Shown: positions 29,596 to 50,790 of the stretch, piece after piece
Position numbering within the stretch: position 1 is the stretch's first letter
How the letters are laid out: every line of letters starts with the position of its first letter
The notes under the pieces: generated by a model
Seen by the model: the letters and a program-made list of their open reading frames with translations, nothing else
Database searches by the model: none
What the model was told of the DNA's origin: nothing
Assembly: GCA_963573385.1 (NCBI GenBank)
Contig: CAUYLG010033027.1
Span: 1-64,000 of the forward strand
Direction of reading: 5' to 3'
Length of the DNA: 64,000 nt
Origin: Cacajao melanocephalus
Taxonomy: Eukaryota > Chordata > Mammalia > Primates > Pitheciidae
Translations under genes and position numbers: made by a program

Positions 29596-29779
29596 TTATT
29601 CTCCTGTATCTTCTTTTGACCTAACTGTGATTCTGCTTCCTTCCTCATTAATGAGTTAAATCATTCTTTGACCCATACACAAGCTCACTACGTATAGTAC
29701 ATGTATGTCAGTCATATTTTTAACTTCTTGAATATTATACTTTGACACTTGGTTGTTCAATTTGGCCTAACAGTTCTGA

Positions 29780-30300
29780 ATCAGAACCTTTAGAAGCCAT
29801 TCTGAAAAACTGGAAGATACAAAGCTTTTGACTATCAACTCCAAAGCAACCTGATATCTGGTTGGTGTTCCGTGGAAATTTTTTTCCTCCAATTTTGAAA
29901 TAAGATTGAACAAGCCTGTGAGCAACAAAAAACGTCTATCGAAATGATCTCCAAGGGAAAGTTCAGATTAAGGATGTGGTTATCCCACTCAAAATTGATG
30001 TCTTCAAGAAAGCCACCAACAAATTGAGGACACAGTTAAAATACCGTAATGTGTATTTTAGAATACCGTATTGTGTATTCTTGTATTTACACACACATCA
30101 TAAATATTATAAGGTGACTAGTTTTGTTTCATGCCACACTCTTCAGGCTCTGGAAAATATGGTAGACAAGTTACAAATGCAGAGCAAACCGTCAAGTCCA
30201 AAGATAGTAATGGGGCTACAGAGCGACTCAAACAGCCAAGATACATTCAAAGGAGAGTGACAGGTGTTGCTGGGACAGGTGTAAGGAATGAGGCCGACTG
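29780..30300 (+). pseudogene. Possible processed-pseudogene-like segment, parent unknown
   Basis: Three separated stretches have coding-like composition: about 29788-29860 (reads SHSEKLEDTKLL then stop), 29930-30042 (reads YRNDLQGKVQIKDVVIPLKI then DVFKKATNKL), and 30145-30300 (reads GSGKYGRQVTNAEQTVKSKD). They are in different frames and separated by stops. I recognise no parent gene. It may equally be chance or an old repeat. Confidence 0.25.
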
Positions 30301-30347
30301 CTGGTTTTTCTTTCACTTTCTCCTTCTACTCTACCAATTAGGGTTCT

Positions 30348-30476
30348 TTATTTTTGGTTGAGGCAGGGGTCTCGCTATGTTGCGCAGGCTGGTCTGAAAC
30401 TCTTGGCATCAAGTTATCCTCCTGCCTCAGCCTTCCAAAGTTTTGACATTATAGCTGTGAGCCACCAAGCTCAGCC
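30348..30476 (-). mobile_element. Alu monomer
   Basis: Single reverse monomer: GAGGCAGGGGTCTCGCTATG to GAGCCACCAAGCTCAGCC. Confidence 0.85.
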
Positions 30477-30479
30477 TTA

Positions 30480-30980
30480 GAGTAGGGTTCTGTCAGCTTT
30501 TGGATGTAGCTAACCTAATATTAATATAACCTGTATAGGACAGAACTTTGAATGATTTAAACCTGCTTTTTCCTGAACCACCAACTGAATGAGGCTACTC
30601 ATAACAGCCACCCCACTGGCAGTGCCTGCGTTAAAGAGTAAGTGTAAGAGCTGCTGCCTGCTTGAGACCAACAATACAGGGCCTCCAGGATATTTTTAGC
30701 CTAAATAAGATTGTAGGGGCTCTAGTCTGTTGCTTTGCTTCAGCGACACAAACTTTTTTAAAGGTATAACCCAGAGCCACAGTTTGGTTTGTTTTTCAGT
30801 CTTTGAAGGCAAATGGCCAACAATTAAAAGATTAAACCTGAGGCTAAATACTTCCTCATCTCAAGGGTTGAGACCAAAGTTACTGCATCTGTATTCTCTA
30901 ACATGCCATCGAAATGAGTTGGGGAAACCAAAAGAAAATATACTAAAGCACACCATTGGGAGCATAATAAATACATAGAT
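30480..30980. other. Gene-free
   Basis: Nothing recognised. Confidence 0.4.
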
Positions 30981-30981
30981 T

Positions 30982-31088
30982 AGTGGGTGATGGCATGTGC
31001 CTGTAGTTCCAGCTACTCTATTCAAGAGGCCGAAGCAGGAGGATTGCTTGTGACAGAGCAAGACTCTGTCACAGAAAAATAAATAAAT
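30982..31088 (+). mobile_element. Alu fragment with internal deletion
   Basis: GGTGATGGCATGTGCCTGTA, AGCTACT, then GACAGAGCAAGACTCTGTCA; the middle is missing. Confidence 0.8.
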
Positions 31089-31089
31089 A

Positions 31090-31850
31090 CATATAAAATT
31101 TAAAAATATACATACACAGAAAGTGTTACAAAAGGAACAATACATTGTAAAGTATACTTACCTAACATTTTGAAATTGCCATTATAATTGTATAAGTGAG
31201 TAGGAAACTGGGTCATTAACAGCTACGTTATTCTTCAAGCTTCTTTGAAATGATGTCAAAACATTTCAGAAAGTCAAACCTACCCTTAAAGGATAAGAAT
31301 TTTTCAATTGTGAGAATATGCACATTTTTACACCTTCTTAATCTGTGGCCACAATGAAGGCAGTTATAAAGCACAAGATGCAAACGCATATTAGGAAATA
31401 GCCTTCGTCAGAATAAGTACATAATCTGACACAATGAGTATTTTGGAGGAAACATGGAAATTCAAATGTCAGTAGATTGGTTGGCATTATTTTTTAATGT
31501 CTAGTTTTTCACTATGCTGTTTTTACATACTTAATGAGCGCTTGTTAAGCACAGGACACCAAGAAAAATAAAAACAAAGATCAGCTAAGCAGTGTGTGCT
31601 CTCCAGGACTTACACCTGATGGGACAGACACAGACAAATATAACCATCATATGGTGTGAGAAATCTGGTAGGAAAGACAGCCGCTGAGAGAACAAAGGAG
31701 TAAAAACACAAAAATGTTAATGTGCTGGTTAAACCTTTGCCTTCAAGTATTTAGCAATGCACTTGGGAAAATAAGACATAAGACAACAGTCTAAAACAGT
31801 GATTTTTAAACATTTAGATTTCAGGACTTCTTTACACTCCTAAAAATTAT
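31090..31850. other. Gene-free, L2-like piece
   Basis: An L2-like stretch around 31540-31700 (TTAAGCACAGGACACCAAG, CCAGGACTTACACCTGATGG). Otherwise nothing recognised. Confidence 0.4.
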
Positions 31851-31869
31851 CAGGCTGTCATGACTGTTG

Positions 31870-32040
31870 TCAATAATACCAATATAGTTAATTAACTGAA
31901 CCCTCCTCTGCACCAAGTATTATATGCACTATTTTCATTCTGGCTCCCTACATCCTATGAGACAAAACCACTGTAATCATTAGCACTTCGCCAATAAGGA
32001 AATGGAGAATGAGAATTCAGACTTCTCTAAGAAGTTCTGT
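31870..32040 (+). mobile_element. MIR fragment
   Basis: CACCAAGTATTATATGCACT, CATCCTATGAGACAAAACCA and GCCAATAAGGAAATGGAGAA follow the MIR core order. Confidence 0.55.
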
Positions 32041-32309
32041 AGACTGATTACAAATCATGCATCCTCAATACACACATATTAAAGTATCAACTGAAATCAA
32101 ACAGAATAAAAATTACAAAATTCACAAATTAAAATATGCCTCACTACTTAACTAACACATTTAGTAAGTAGAGAGAAGTCCTCTTCAAATACGTTCTTCC
32201 CCAACCTCTTACCCCTCAGTAACAGGCATTTGCTATGTCATGCTGTTTTTCCGATGGACACTAGGTGGCAGCCTAAACCAGGAACTGTTGAAAGAGGGTA
32301 ACTTCTTTT

Positions 32310-32525
32310 TCTGCAGCCTCAACCTCCCGGGCTCAAGGGATCCTCCTGCCTCAGCCTCCTGAGTAGCTGGGGCAACAGATGCGAGCCACCACACCTGGCT
32401 AATGTTTTATAGAGATGGAGTCACCATATTGGCCAGTCTGGTCTAGAATTCCTGACCTCAGATTATCCGCCTGCCTCAGCCTCCCAAAATATTGAATTAA
32501 CAAGTGTGAGCCATAGCGCCTGACC
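32310..32525 (-). mobile_element. Alu, 3'-truncated
   Basis: Reverse Alu from CTGCAGCCTCAACCTCCCGG to GAGCCATAGCGCCTGACC. Confidence 0.88.
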
Positions 32526-32529
32526 AAAA

Positions 32530-33345
32530 ATTTTTACCCTCTAGCTATGCACTTAGTTTTCTGTGTCTTTCAGTGGACAGAAATTATTATATTTGTTTGA
32601 CAGAGGTTAATTCTGAGGCATTGGCGGGCCATGAGACTGCATGGATTGCACAGCCTGGCAAGAACGTGGGAAGGAAAAAATAGGTTTGCTTTGGCTTCAA
32701 TCTTTCTGTGTCCAAAGGCATTTACAATGTAGGATGTTTGTGCTTGCAGACACTAGATAACTCTCCAAATGAAAATGCCAGTAAAGGGACAGCTGCTGAT
32801 CCAGCCGCCTGGCAAATCATTAACTGGGTTGACACTGTATTACTCAGCAGATTTCAAAACTCATTCACGTACAGAGTCTTTTGATGGATAAAAATACTTA
32901 TTACCCACAAGTGACAGTGACAGCACTGAGAAGCCGGGAAACTGAAGTAGGACCACGGAGCGAGCCAAGCAAGGAGGCTGGCTCTCAGGACCTTAGGACT
33001 TAATGCTATTCCTAGAGAGAATGAATTATCAAATGGACAAGAAACTCATGTGGGTTGATTCACTCACTTGCCCAAAACAATTATTAAGCAGTAGAAATGA
33101 TAACTACGCTGGTATTGCTGACAGTTTATAGTAAAAGGGAAAAGACATGGGGAGAAAAACGGGCAGTGATGTTTTATGTGTATCAGTACCAAGCAGAGAT
33201 CAACGGAGACAATGGCCAGTCATACCAAATACTGGATGTAGAAAAAATCTTATGGAGAAGACACTTTAATTATGTCTTAAATAAGAGTAACAAATTAAGC
33301 ATAAGAACCTGTAGGGGTCAAGGGTAAACTTACTCTTTGGGTTCT
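32530..33345. other. Gene-free
   Basis: No repeat or gene recognised; the frame at 33097-33327 has no family match that I know. Confidence 0.4.
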
Positions 33346-33349
33346 GAAG

Positions 33350-33910
33350 ATTCACTGAAAACCACCACCAAGAGGGAGATTAATCGGATAAAATGCATCC
33401 AATTTATTAATGTGTACACGGGAGTCTGCATTGTGAAGGCTCCCAGATACAGGGGAAATTGTCTGTTTTTATTTTTTAGATTCAACAAACTATAGGCAGC
33501 CATGTAGAAACAGGGCTGCTAATAAATTGAGTAGGGAAATCCAGCAGGGCCTGTCTGTCTAGATTCTTCTTGGCCTCTCTATGCAACATTGCTTCCTTCT
33601 GGATCCTCTCTGGAACGGAGTCTTATGATCTATGGTCAAATAAGGTAGTTCTGATCATTTCTTTATGGCCAGTTTACACAGAACAACAGAGGGAGAGGTA
33701 GAGTAATATTTTTAGGTTTTATAGCTGGCTCTGGGAAAAAGGTGTTTTGATTTCTATGGCATAACTTGAGGAAGAGGAATTCTCATTTCTATGGCTAGAC
33801 TCCAGGGAGAATGGGACTGAGAAACAGGAGGGCAGGAGAGGGTCAGAGAAAAACTTTGGCTTCTGAGGCCTTTATTTTGGGCTCTCGTTTTCTAAATTAC
33901 AACAAACCCC
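33350..33910 (-). mobile_element. LTR-like remnant
   Basis: On minus: GGAGCCTTCACAATGCAGAC, ATTAATAAATTGGATGC, GATTAATCTCCCTCTTG, as in the plus-strand copy at 5400-5790. Its other part (GCTAATAAATTGAGTAGGG, AGATTCTTCTTGGCCTCTC) parallels 8650-8720. Confidence 0.55.
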
Positions 33911-33989
33911 AGGGACCTACAGAGACTGCATACTTTTTTTTTTCTTTTTTGTTATTTTAATTGTGAGATAAACACAGTGTAGGTGATTT

Positions 33990-34113
33990 GTTTTTTGCTT
34001 TTGTTTCTGAGACAGGATTTTGCTTTGTTGCCCAGGCTGGAGTGCAGTGGCATAATCATAGCTCACTGCATCCACAAGCTTCTAGGCTTACAAGATCCTG
34101 CCACCTTAGCCAC
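33990..34113 (-). mobile_element. Alu fragment
   Basis: GAGACAGGATTTTGCTTTGT to CACTGCATCCACAAGCTTCT; only the left part remains. Confidence 0.8.
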
Positions 34114-34114
34114 A

Positions 34115-35050
34115 ACTGACAGTTGCTACTAGCATTTAGCAAATAGAGGCCACAGATGAGTAGAGACCCATTGAGTGTTTTGCGCCTATACAGCTTCAAA
34201 ATTGTCTTTGCTAACCCCTAGCTTTTGGATGCTACAGAGGAGTAGCATCCCTGGAATGTCCAAAGGAGAGGTAAACAGGACCATTTGACATATTCGGTTT
34301 TATAGGATTGTTGAACTAAGGCGGTGTTTGATCTTCAGGTTATATTTTAGTGAAAAATATTAATGTGTGTTCCAAAATTATACAGAATTTCTAGAGTTCT
34401 GACGTCTGAGTTTGTGTAATCAGTCATAATTAGGATTATTGTGTTAGCTTATTGTAAATCACAGAGGTGACCAAATTTCTTTGCCAGTTGTGTTTTTGTA
34501 ACTACCCAGGACATTTTAATGTTCACAGACAAATGTTGTCTTGTTTTCAGATTCTTCAAAGGATGGATTCTAACTCTCGATTGCAGGTCTCAGATAATTT
34601 TGAAGACTGTGAATAGGAGTTGACAAGGTGAGCTGAACTACTGTAACTTACTGCAGTGATTGGAACTTTTTGACTCTTGCCTGTGTACCTCGTTCTTCTT
34701 AGACGCAGGACAAGAACTTGGGCAAAGGCACTGCAGCATAAAGTCTAGCCAGAAAAACTGATATCCTAGAAGTTTTGTAACAATATTTTATGTTAAAGAA
34801 TTTGTACATATTTCCTATTCTAAGCATCTCAAATGATTGCAAGAATTCAACTGATGAAAACTGATAGCTGAGACTATGTATACTCTAATTTTTAACTCAA
34901 CTTCATACCAATCTAAGTTGATAAGCATTCCTACAAAGTTTATGAAGTTGAGATTAGCCATATTAAGTATTGCCTTAAGACTTCTAAGAATTGAAAAATT
35001 TAGAGCAGTTTTGTTCATTAGTTAATTGGATACTTTAAAAGTTCAGTATG
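34115..35050. other. Gene-free
   Basis: Nothing recognised. Confidence 0.4.
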
Positions 35051-35051
35051 T

Positions 35052-35149
35052 CAACTTGGTACAGTGGCTCACTCCGGTAATCCCAGCACTTTCGGAGGCC
35101 AAGCAGGGAGATCATCTGAGGTCGGGAGTTCGAGACCAGCCCGACAAAC
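35052..35149 (+). mobile_element. Alu 5' fragment
   Basis: ACTTGGTACAGTGGCTCACT to GAGACCAGCCCGACAAACA, then breaks off into L1 sequence. Confidence 0.85.
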
Positions 35150-35880
35150 ACTTCAATTAAGAAAGAGTCTTCTCAACAAATGATGATGGAACAACTGAAT
35201 AACCACATTTTTATTCTATCCGGGGTCCTGATTCAAAGACCCAGGCAAAGATGGAGAGAAATCAGAACTCTCATACACTGCTGATGGGAGGATAAAATGC
35301 TTACTTTGGAAAACAGTGTGGTGATTCCTGAACAGGTTAAATAGAGCTCCCATGTGACCCAGCAACCCACTCCTAGATATATAATCAAGAGAAATCAATA
35401 CATATGTCCACACAAAAACGTGCACATAAATGTTCATAGCAGCAGTATTCCCAATAGCCACAAAGTGGAAACAAAGCAAATGTCCATCAGCTGATGAATG
35501 AATAAATACAGTGTTGTGGTATGTCCTTATAACAGATATTATTGGTCCATGAAAAACATACATAAAAACCTCATGCTAAATTAAAGAAGCCAGTCACAAC
35601 AAAGCAATATATTATATGGGTCTATGTATACTATATGGTCCAAATAGAAAGAAAGTAGATTCATGATTGCCTAGGACTGGCAGGGGAGGAAGGGGAGAAT
35701 GGAGGCATCAGGGATGTGACGAATTAGGGGTACATGGTTTCTTTTTGGGGAGATAGAAAAATGTTAAATTTTGGTAATGGTTGCATCTCTCTGTAAATAT
35801 ACTAAAATCCATTAGGTTTTGCATTTTAAATAGATGAATTGTATGATATATAAATTATGTTACCAAAAATTGAAAAAAGG
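35150..35880 (+). mobile_element. L1 LINE 3' end (ORF2 end and 3' UTR)
   Basis: Landmarks of L1 ORF2 3' sequence in order: CTCATACACTGCTGATGGGA, TGACCCAGCAACCCACTCCT, CATAGCAGCAGTATTCCCAA, AATAGCCACAAAGTGGAAAC, AAATGTCCATCAGCTGATGA. 5'-truncated with multiple indels; no open ORF2. Confidence 0.88.
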
Positions 35881-36109
35881 AACAGTACTATCAGCCCCAA
35901 TGTGCCCACCATCAATATTCTACATTTTTCCCATGTTATTCTATCTATTTACCTACAGTTGAGGCCCTGATATCCTGTTTGATTTTCTTGCCAAAATTTG
36001 CACACATGCTTATAAAAATAATGCCTGTTGAATTTGCTACATATGTAAAGTTTTGAGCAAATCAAGTGTATTAAATTTATTAATATGGTTTGAAATGTCT
36101 GAGGTAATA

Positions 36110-36240
36110 ATTCCCAAACTTTGCTGAGGGAGGAGGAAAGCTTTTAAAATCGCAGTGCCCAGGTGGCATTCAATACTGTTACCGAGAATTCTGCACTGGG
36201 ATGGATCCTTTAACTGAGGGAGATTAATACAGTCAGAGCT
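36110..36240. other. Possible old DNA-transposon or MIR fragment
   Basis: GAATTCTGCACTGGGATGGATCC region; assignment not possible by eye. Confidence 0.25.
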
Positions 36241-36860
36241 CTAGCCCAGCAGTCTTGGTTATTGTGCCAGTGACGAAAGAATTGCAAACTTACATGCAAG
36301 CTTAAAGCAAACTTTATTGAAGTACAGGAATACACCCTCAGAGAGACAGAGGGCTGATTTCTGCAAAGTGAAATCGGCACCTCTTTACAGAGCTCAAAGT
36401 GTCTTTATGGGGTTTGTGGGAGGAGTTGAGGTTTTGGCTGTGTCTGAGTGAGAGGATGATGTTATTTGATTGGCACTTTATAGCTATATAAACTGAAATT
36501 AAACTGTGCATGTTCTTACCTATAATTCATTAAGGAAAGCCTCCCAGGGAGGGGGAGCAAAACCATACATAAATTCTGTTAAAATGATGGTAGGATGAAC
36601 TTTGGGGTGAACGTGAGGACAGGGTTTTATGTTATTAGGCATGTGCCACTTTAGGGAATTTCTGCCTGTGCCCTCCGTTTTCCTTCTCCAGGATGTGTTG
36701 GCCACAGACTCTACCACAAACTCCATCCCTTAGGATGGAATTAGGGTAGTCTTGGGGCTGAACTTAGGTGGGCCAGTGGCTTAGTGACAGCCTTTCCGCT
36801 CTCTCTTCTCATCTCCTCCCAGATGCTAATGTTTCACTACCTAACAATACCCATTAAATC
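36240..36860 (-). mobile_element. Possible antisense LTR
   Basis: Minus strand reads an AATAAA polyadenylation signal at about 36313 (GTACTTCAATAAAGTTTGCT) preceded by an LTR-like TATA region. A single LTR is the likeliest reading; family unknown. Confidence 0.45.
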
Positions 36861-37290
36861 AGGCCGCAATATGTTTAATCATTCTCCAGGTAATCCCAAT
36901 GCTTGTCAGGTTTGTGAAATACTTGTCAGATAATTCAATTATGAAGGCTGTGGAAGGTATTTCAGTAGGATCTAATTGTTAATGTTACGATTTAATTAAT
37001 TCGAATCAAAAAACAATGAAAAAGCTTTATGTTTCTAAATCACATAAAACATACAAGTTGGTCTAAGGTTGAGATAACATTTTTAAATGTATAATTGAAT
37101 TTTGAAATTATTAAATATTTAAATATCTAAAGTTGAGATCAGAAGATTGCGAAGATACTTTCCCGAGTCAGCAACACCCCTTCAGGATTTAAAAACCAAG
37201 GGGCAGCTGGATCGCCGACTGTTGCACAGGCAGGTACCTTGTGGTGTAGGAGAGGGAATTAACGTTCTGAAGACCTCTTGTTTTTCACTA
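36860..37290. other. HFE upstream flank
   Basis: AT-rich to 37140, then the composition switches abruptly to GC-rich towards the HFE promoter. Confidence 0.5.
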
Positions 37291-37299
37291 GGAAGTTTT

Positions 37300-37413
37300 A
37301 CAGGGCATCTCCTGAGCGTAGGCAATAGCCCTAGGGTGACTTCTGGAGCCACCCGTTTCCCCGCCCCAGCAAGAAGCGGAGATTAACCGCGACGCGCGGT
37401 CAGAGCCTGAGAA
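37300..37413 (+). promoter_or_regulatory. HFE: HFE proximal promoter / 5' UTR
   Basis: CpG-rich start of the gene with a GC box (CCCCGCCCC, about 37360-37368) and no convincing TATA box. Consistent with a housekeeping-style promoter. Transcription start not determinable here. Confidence 0.6.
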
Positions 37414-45672
<8,259 letters not shown>

Positions 45673-46480
45673 CACGCAGCCTGTAGACTCATTGTGGGAA
45701 GGAGACAAAACTAGAGGCTCAAAAAAGGAAGTGCACTTACGGAGCTCTTCGTGTTTCAGGACAGAGTCGAACCTAAAAATAGAAACTGTCTGAAGAACTC
45801 TTTGTTTTAGCCTTCTCTGTTCATTTCCTCAAAAAGATTTTCCCATTTAAGTTTCTGAGTTTCTGTATGCCAGTGATCCCTAGCTGTGACTTCTGCCCTA
45901 GAACTGCCTCTCATGAACCTCGAGCTGCCTGTAGAGGCTTTCTTTATTTCCTCCATCACCTCAGGCACATACACCTATGTCATCTCATTTCCTGTTTTTG
46001 GAAGACGGCTGCTTAAGTTTTGGGGACTTACATGATTCATTTTAACATCTGAGACAACCTTTGAACCCTGGGACATAGATGTCATAATCTTACCAGAATT
46101 TTACATATGTAGCTAGGTATTTTCTGGACCCGCTCGACTTTTCCTTTGAATCTTCCCTCTGTGTTACCCAGCAACTCATTTGTCACCAAAGCCATGGGGA
46201 CTCTTCCATCTGATTGTGCTGTGGGTTGGACAGCTATGAAGGCTGCACACTGCGCAACTGGAAGAGGCACCTGTCCCAGAAAAAGCATCATGGATGTCTG
46301 TGGGTATTTCAATGGGTGTTGTTAGCAGGTAGGAGGCAAATATCTTTAAAGGGGTTGTAAAGAGGTGTCTTTTTCTAATTTGCATGAAGGTGTCCTACAG
46401 GTGTTGAAAGTGTATTGGTGCCTGCATTTGGGATGCTACTCTAGTAATCCAGACTTGAAGTATCAAAATAATTTTCTACC
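45673..46480 (+). other. HFE: HFE 3' UTR and flank
   Basis: Transcribed region by analogy with human HFE, whose last exon is long. No AATAAA is obvious near the stop. AATAAA motifs occur at 48139-48144 and 48238-48243, which could serve the long 3' UTR form. Confidence 0.45.
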
Positions 46481-46499
46481 TTGTCTCTCCTTGTTCTGA

Positions 46500-46720
46500 T
46501 AATGAAAATTATAATAAGGGTGATGATAATGATGATAAAAGCACTTACTTGGTGTCTGACTCTTCTGAGCACCTACTTACATGCATTATTGCATGCAATT
46601 CTTATGATAGTTCTATGAAATAGGTACAACTTTTTTACCACATTTCTTTTTTAGACAAAGAAAGTGAAGTATAGAGTGTCTCATAGCTAGCCAGTGATAG
46701 AAATATGTTTCAAACTCAAT
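46500..46720 (+). mobile_element. MIR
   Basis: TTGGTGTCTGACTCTTCTGA, TTATGATAGTTCTATGAAAT and GACAAAGAAAGTGAAGTATA follow the MIR consensus order. Confidence 0.65.
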
Positions 46721-46818
46721 CATCTGTTTGTTACATCTCATACACCACTACATTCAGGTATATGCGTGTAGTAAATAGAGAAGGAAGGAGATGGCTCTTC
46801 TCTTGTCTCATTGTGTTT

Positions 46819-47110
46819 CTTTTTTTTTTTGAAATGGAGCCTCTCACTGTTGCCCAGGTTGAAGTGCAGTGGCGCGATCTCCACTCACTACAACCTCTGT
46901 CTCCCGAGTTGAAGCGATTCTCCTGCCTCAGCCTCCTGAATAGCTGGGATTACAAGCGCCTGCTACCACGCCTGGCTAATATTTTGTATTTTTAATAGAG
47001 ATAAGGTTTCACCATGTTGGCCAGGCTGGTCTTGAACTCCTGACATTGTGATCCGTCCACCTCAGCCTCCCAAAGTGCTGGGATTACAGGTATGAGTCAC
47101 CATGCCCAGC
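46819..47110 (-). mobile_element. Alu
   Basis: T-tract, GAAATGGAGCCTCTCACTGT, ends ACCATGCCCAGCC. Confidence 0.94.
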
Positions 47111-47114
47111 CTCA

Positions 47115-47785
47115 TTGTGTGACCGTGAATCAAATTGAAGGGAAACAGCAGAAAACAACCAGCGGATCCTCAGCTGTCATGTTTCCTTTCAAAATCCCTG
47201 CAGGAAGGACCTGGAGTGTGACTCCCTTGCTCCTCTGTTACTCTCTCTGGTATTCATTTCTTTGGCTCCCATACAAGGACTGTGTTTGGTGGGGACAGCT
47301 AGTAGCCCTGCTGGGCCTTCACACACAGTGTCTTCCCTAGGCCAGTGCCTTGGGAGTCAGAACCCTGGTGGTATTTCCCTTGGTGAACTGTAGTAAGCGC
47401 TTTCATTTTGAGATGGCACAATGGAAGCCACCAAGTGGTATAGAGGATGCCCAGGCCCTGTCCTGGGGTCACTGGGGTTCTGGTGCACACTTAAAAAAAT
47501 CTAACCAGGACACTCAGGAATTGGTAGATTCTGGGAAATCAATTCACCTGACCATGTTCAAGAGTCTTAATATATATAGCCAGACGGCATGTGTTTATGT
47601 TGCCACATGCATTTGGCTGCATAAATATGGTACAAGCATCCTGTCTTGGAGGGCAGGTGCTTCAGGATACCATGTATAGCTCAAAAGTTTATTTTGTAGG
47701 CATTACATTTTAGGAAGGATATGTTGTCTCTTATTTTAAACCATTTTCTTTTTTTCTGGTTAGAAAAGGTATATAGAAAAAGGTA
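47115..47785. other. Gene-free 3' flank of HFE
   Basis: Unique sequence, no gene recognised; may be part of the long HFE 3' UTR. Confidence 0.4.
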
Positions 47786-47789
47786 AGTG

Positions 47790-48098
47790 TTGGCCAGGTG
47801 CAGTGGCTCATGCCTGTAATCCTAGCTCTTTGGGAGGTCGAGGCGGGCAGATCACCTGAGGTCAGGAATTCAAGACTAGCCTGGCCAATATGGTGAAAAC
47901 GTGTCTGTACAAAAATACCAAAATTAGCCAATCATGATGGTGGGTGCCCCTAATCCTACCTACTTGAGAGGCTGAGATGGGAGAATCACTTGAACCCAGG
48001 AGGCAGTGGTTGCATTGAGTCGAGATCTCACCACAGCACTCCAGCCTGAACAGCTGAGCGAGACTCTTACTCCAAAAAAAAGAAAAGAAAAAAAAAGG
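47790..48098 (+). mobile_element. Alu
   Basis: TTGGCCAGGTGCAGTGGCTC to AGAAAAGAAAAAAAAAGG; target duplication AAAAAGGTAA(G/A)TGT. Confidence 0.94.
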
Positions 48099-48099
48099 T

Positions 48100-48750
48100 A
48101 AATGTGATTTATGTTCATTGTAGAAAAGCTGAAAAATGAATAAAATAATGCTGTTACTTAAATAGCCAGTGATAAACTATTAACAACTTGTGTGTTACCT
48201 CTTAGTATTATTGTTGCATTAAAAAAGCATATACTTTAATAAATGTATATTGTATTGTATACTGCATGATTTTATTGATGTTCTTGTTCATTTTGTGCAT
48301 ATATTTAATGCTTTGTCATTTTGGAGACATTTATTTTGCTTTTTTTTTTTACATTTTGTTTTATGAAATATTTTCATTAAACTGTGGTAGCCGAATTAAT
48401 TATTTTTCTTCACTCTGGGGACATTATCATCTAAGTTGTAAGACATTGGTTATTTTACCAACAAACCATTCTGGAAGTGTATGACAAATTCTTTCTCTCT
48501 TAATATTGTCCTATACTCAAAGCAGACTGCTGTAAGGCTTCACTTAACTCTTCTATTTCATGAATAATCCGTTACAAGTACTTAGGTAATCCCTTGTTTT
48601 ATATTGGTTTCATTTCACATGGGGTGAGATTTAAGAAACCCCCAAGTCTTCACAGTAACATATTTCACTAACACATTTACTAAGCATCACAAACTATGGC
48701 CTCATTTTTTTTCTTTTTTCTTAGCTCAATTTTTCTGGTTTTATTCATAC
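48100..48750. other. AT-rich, gene-free
   Basis: Holds two AATAAA motifs (48139, 48238); otherwise nothing recognised. Confidence 0.4.
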
Positions 48751-49056
<306 letters not shown>

Positions 49057-49109
49057 CATAAATTCTTAAGGTCAACTAGATTTGAAAAATCAAAGACCTA
49101 CGTTTTAAT

Positions 49110-49303
49110 TTCCTTTTTTTTTGTTTAGACGGAGTCTTGCTTTTTCCCAGGCTGGAGTTCAGTGGCGCGATCTCGGCTCACTGCAACCTCCGCCTTCCGG
49201 GTTTAAACACTTCTCTGTGTCAGCCTCCTGAGTAGCAGGGATTACAGATGCCCGCCACCACGCTCCCTTAATATTTGTATTTTTAGTAGAGACGATGTTT
49301 CAT
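49110..49303 (-). mobile_element. Alu, truncated
   Basis: T-tract, TTTAGACGGAGTCTTGC, stops after GTAGAGACGATGTTTCA; the right-hand part is missing. Confidence 0.9.
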
Positions 49304-49304
49304 A

Positions 49305-50590
49305 ATTCACCTCTGGTATAACCATTCACAAAGCATGGTGGTAGAGAGAAGGGGTGACACCTGGTGGCCATAGGTAAACGTACCGAGGGTTCCGGTGACC
49401 AGAGATGCAGGACTGAGGGCTTTCTTGAGGGTAAACGAATAAACAATGGGTGGAGGGGCGTGCACTGAAAATCACTTGCAGAGAAAAGCTCCTGAAAATT
49501 TGAGAAAACAAACCAGAAACGACTTACCAGCTATTTGAATTGCTGGAATCACAGGCCACTGCTGAGCTGCCTGAACTGGGAATACAACAAAAGGAAAACA
49601 AATAACTCTGATAATCATTGAGTCAAGTACAGCAGGTGATTGAGGACAGCTGGGAGGTACAGGCCAAAATTCTTATGTTGTATTCACTTTTTCAGCCAAG
49701 TTATAATAATTGTGTGAAAATTTTTTGTTTCAAATTATGTATATTCAGGAAGTAAAAGTTCAATTTTGCTACATCGATACATTGCATTGTGGTGAAATCA
49801 GGGCCTTCAATCCATCCTGGAAAAAATTAGTTTTAGAAAAAATTTATGGCATGGAAAATTCTGAATATACAAATTCATCAAATTAATTCCATAAAGAATT
49901 TATTAATAAAGTGAGAAAAATTAGAACATCTTATAGCACTGTCTCTATTTTATAAAACATTCTTCACGAACACATTTGAAAACAAAACACTGTCTCTAAA
50001 ATTCCCAAATTTCTCATCAACTATTGGTTTTAAACTACCGTTTTTTCTAACCACAATCTGATTTAACAATGACTAGCACTCAGATATTTCTAACTTTCAA
50101 ATTAAGGATTTTCCCATGCAGGCTGATACTTGTAATTGCGATTCTCTCTATAGACGTGTATAATGTGTTCTTCTCCTTTTTTGCATCAGTGATTAGCTTC
50201 TCTACTCTAACATGCAGAACATTAATACAATATTATTTTGTGTGACAATTTTATTAGAAAACCTAGAATGCCTTGACACCTTACATATATTTCTTATTTG
50301 ACATGCATGCATTTTGGCATCTCAAGCATTTTATTTCTGAGTAATTATTTAAGGTATACAAGAGATAGATGTGGCGGATTTAGAGTTGATACTTGTATAG
50401 TTTTTAATTCTTGACTAGATGAATTTGTATATTAAAAGTTGTTCATGACATAATTTTTTTTCTAAAACTAACTTTTTCAGGATTGATTGAAAGTCCTGAT
50501 TTTACCACAGTGCAATATATCAATGCAGCAAATTGTACTTTTACCTCATGAATATGTATAATTTTAAAAAAAATCTATTTTTCATCCAAT
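49305..50590. other. Gene-free AT-rich
   Basis: About 1.3 kb, no gene or clear repeat recognised. Confidence 0.45.
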
Positions 50591-50591
50591 T

Positions 50592-50790
50592 ATTATTACT
50601 TACTAGATATTAGGCTCTGTTCTGAATCTTAATTTAATTCCTGCAAAGTATCTTATGAGATAGGTGGGAGCGATTGCTGCTATTCTGTTATCTTTATGTT
50701 GCTGTTATGAAACCAAGGCGCAGACAGGTTAACTTGGTGAAGAAAATGATTGTGCTGGATTTTTATTCCAGCCATTCTTAACCACTACAC
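50592..50790 (+). mobile_element. MIR
   Basis: GATATTAGGCTCTGTTCTGA, AAAGTATCTTATGAGATAGG, AACCAAGGCGCAGACAGGTT. Confidence 0.6.

Noticed and set aside
30982..31088. Possible small RNA gene from the hairpin-like end (GACAGAGCAAGACTCTGTC)
   Set aside because: It is the internally deleted end of an Alu.
35150..35880. Active L1
   Set aside because: Only the 3' end is present, with many indels and no open ORF2.
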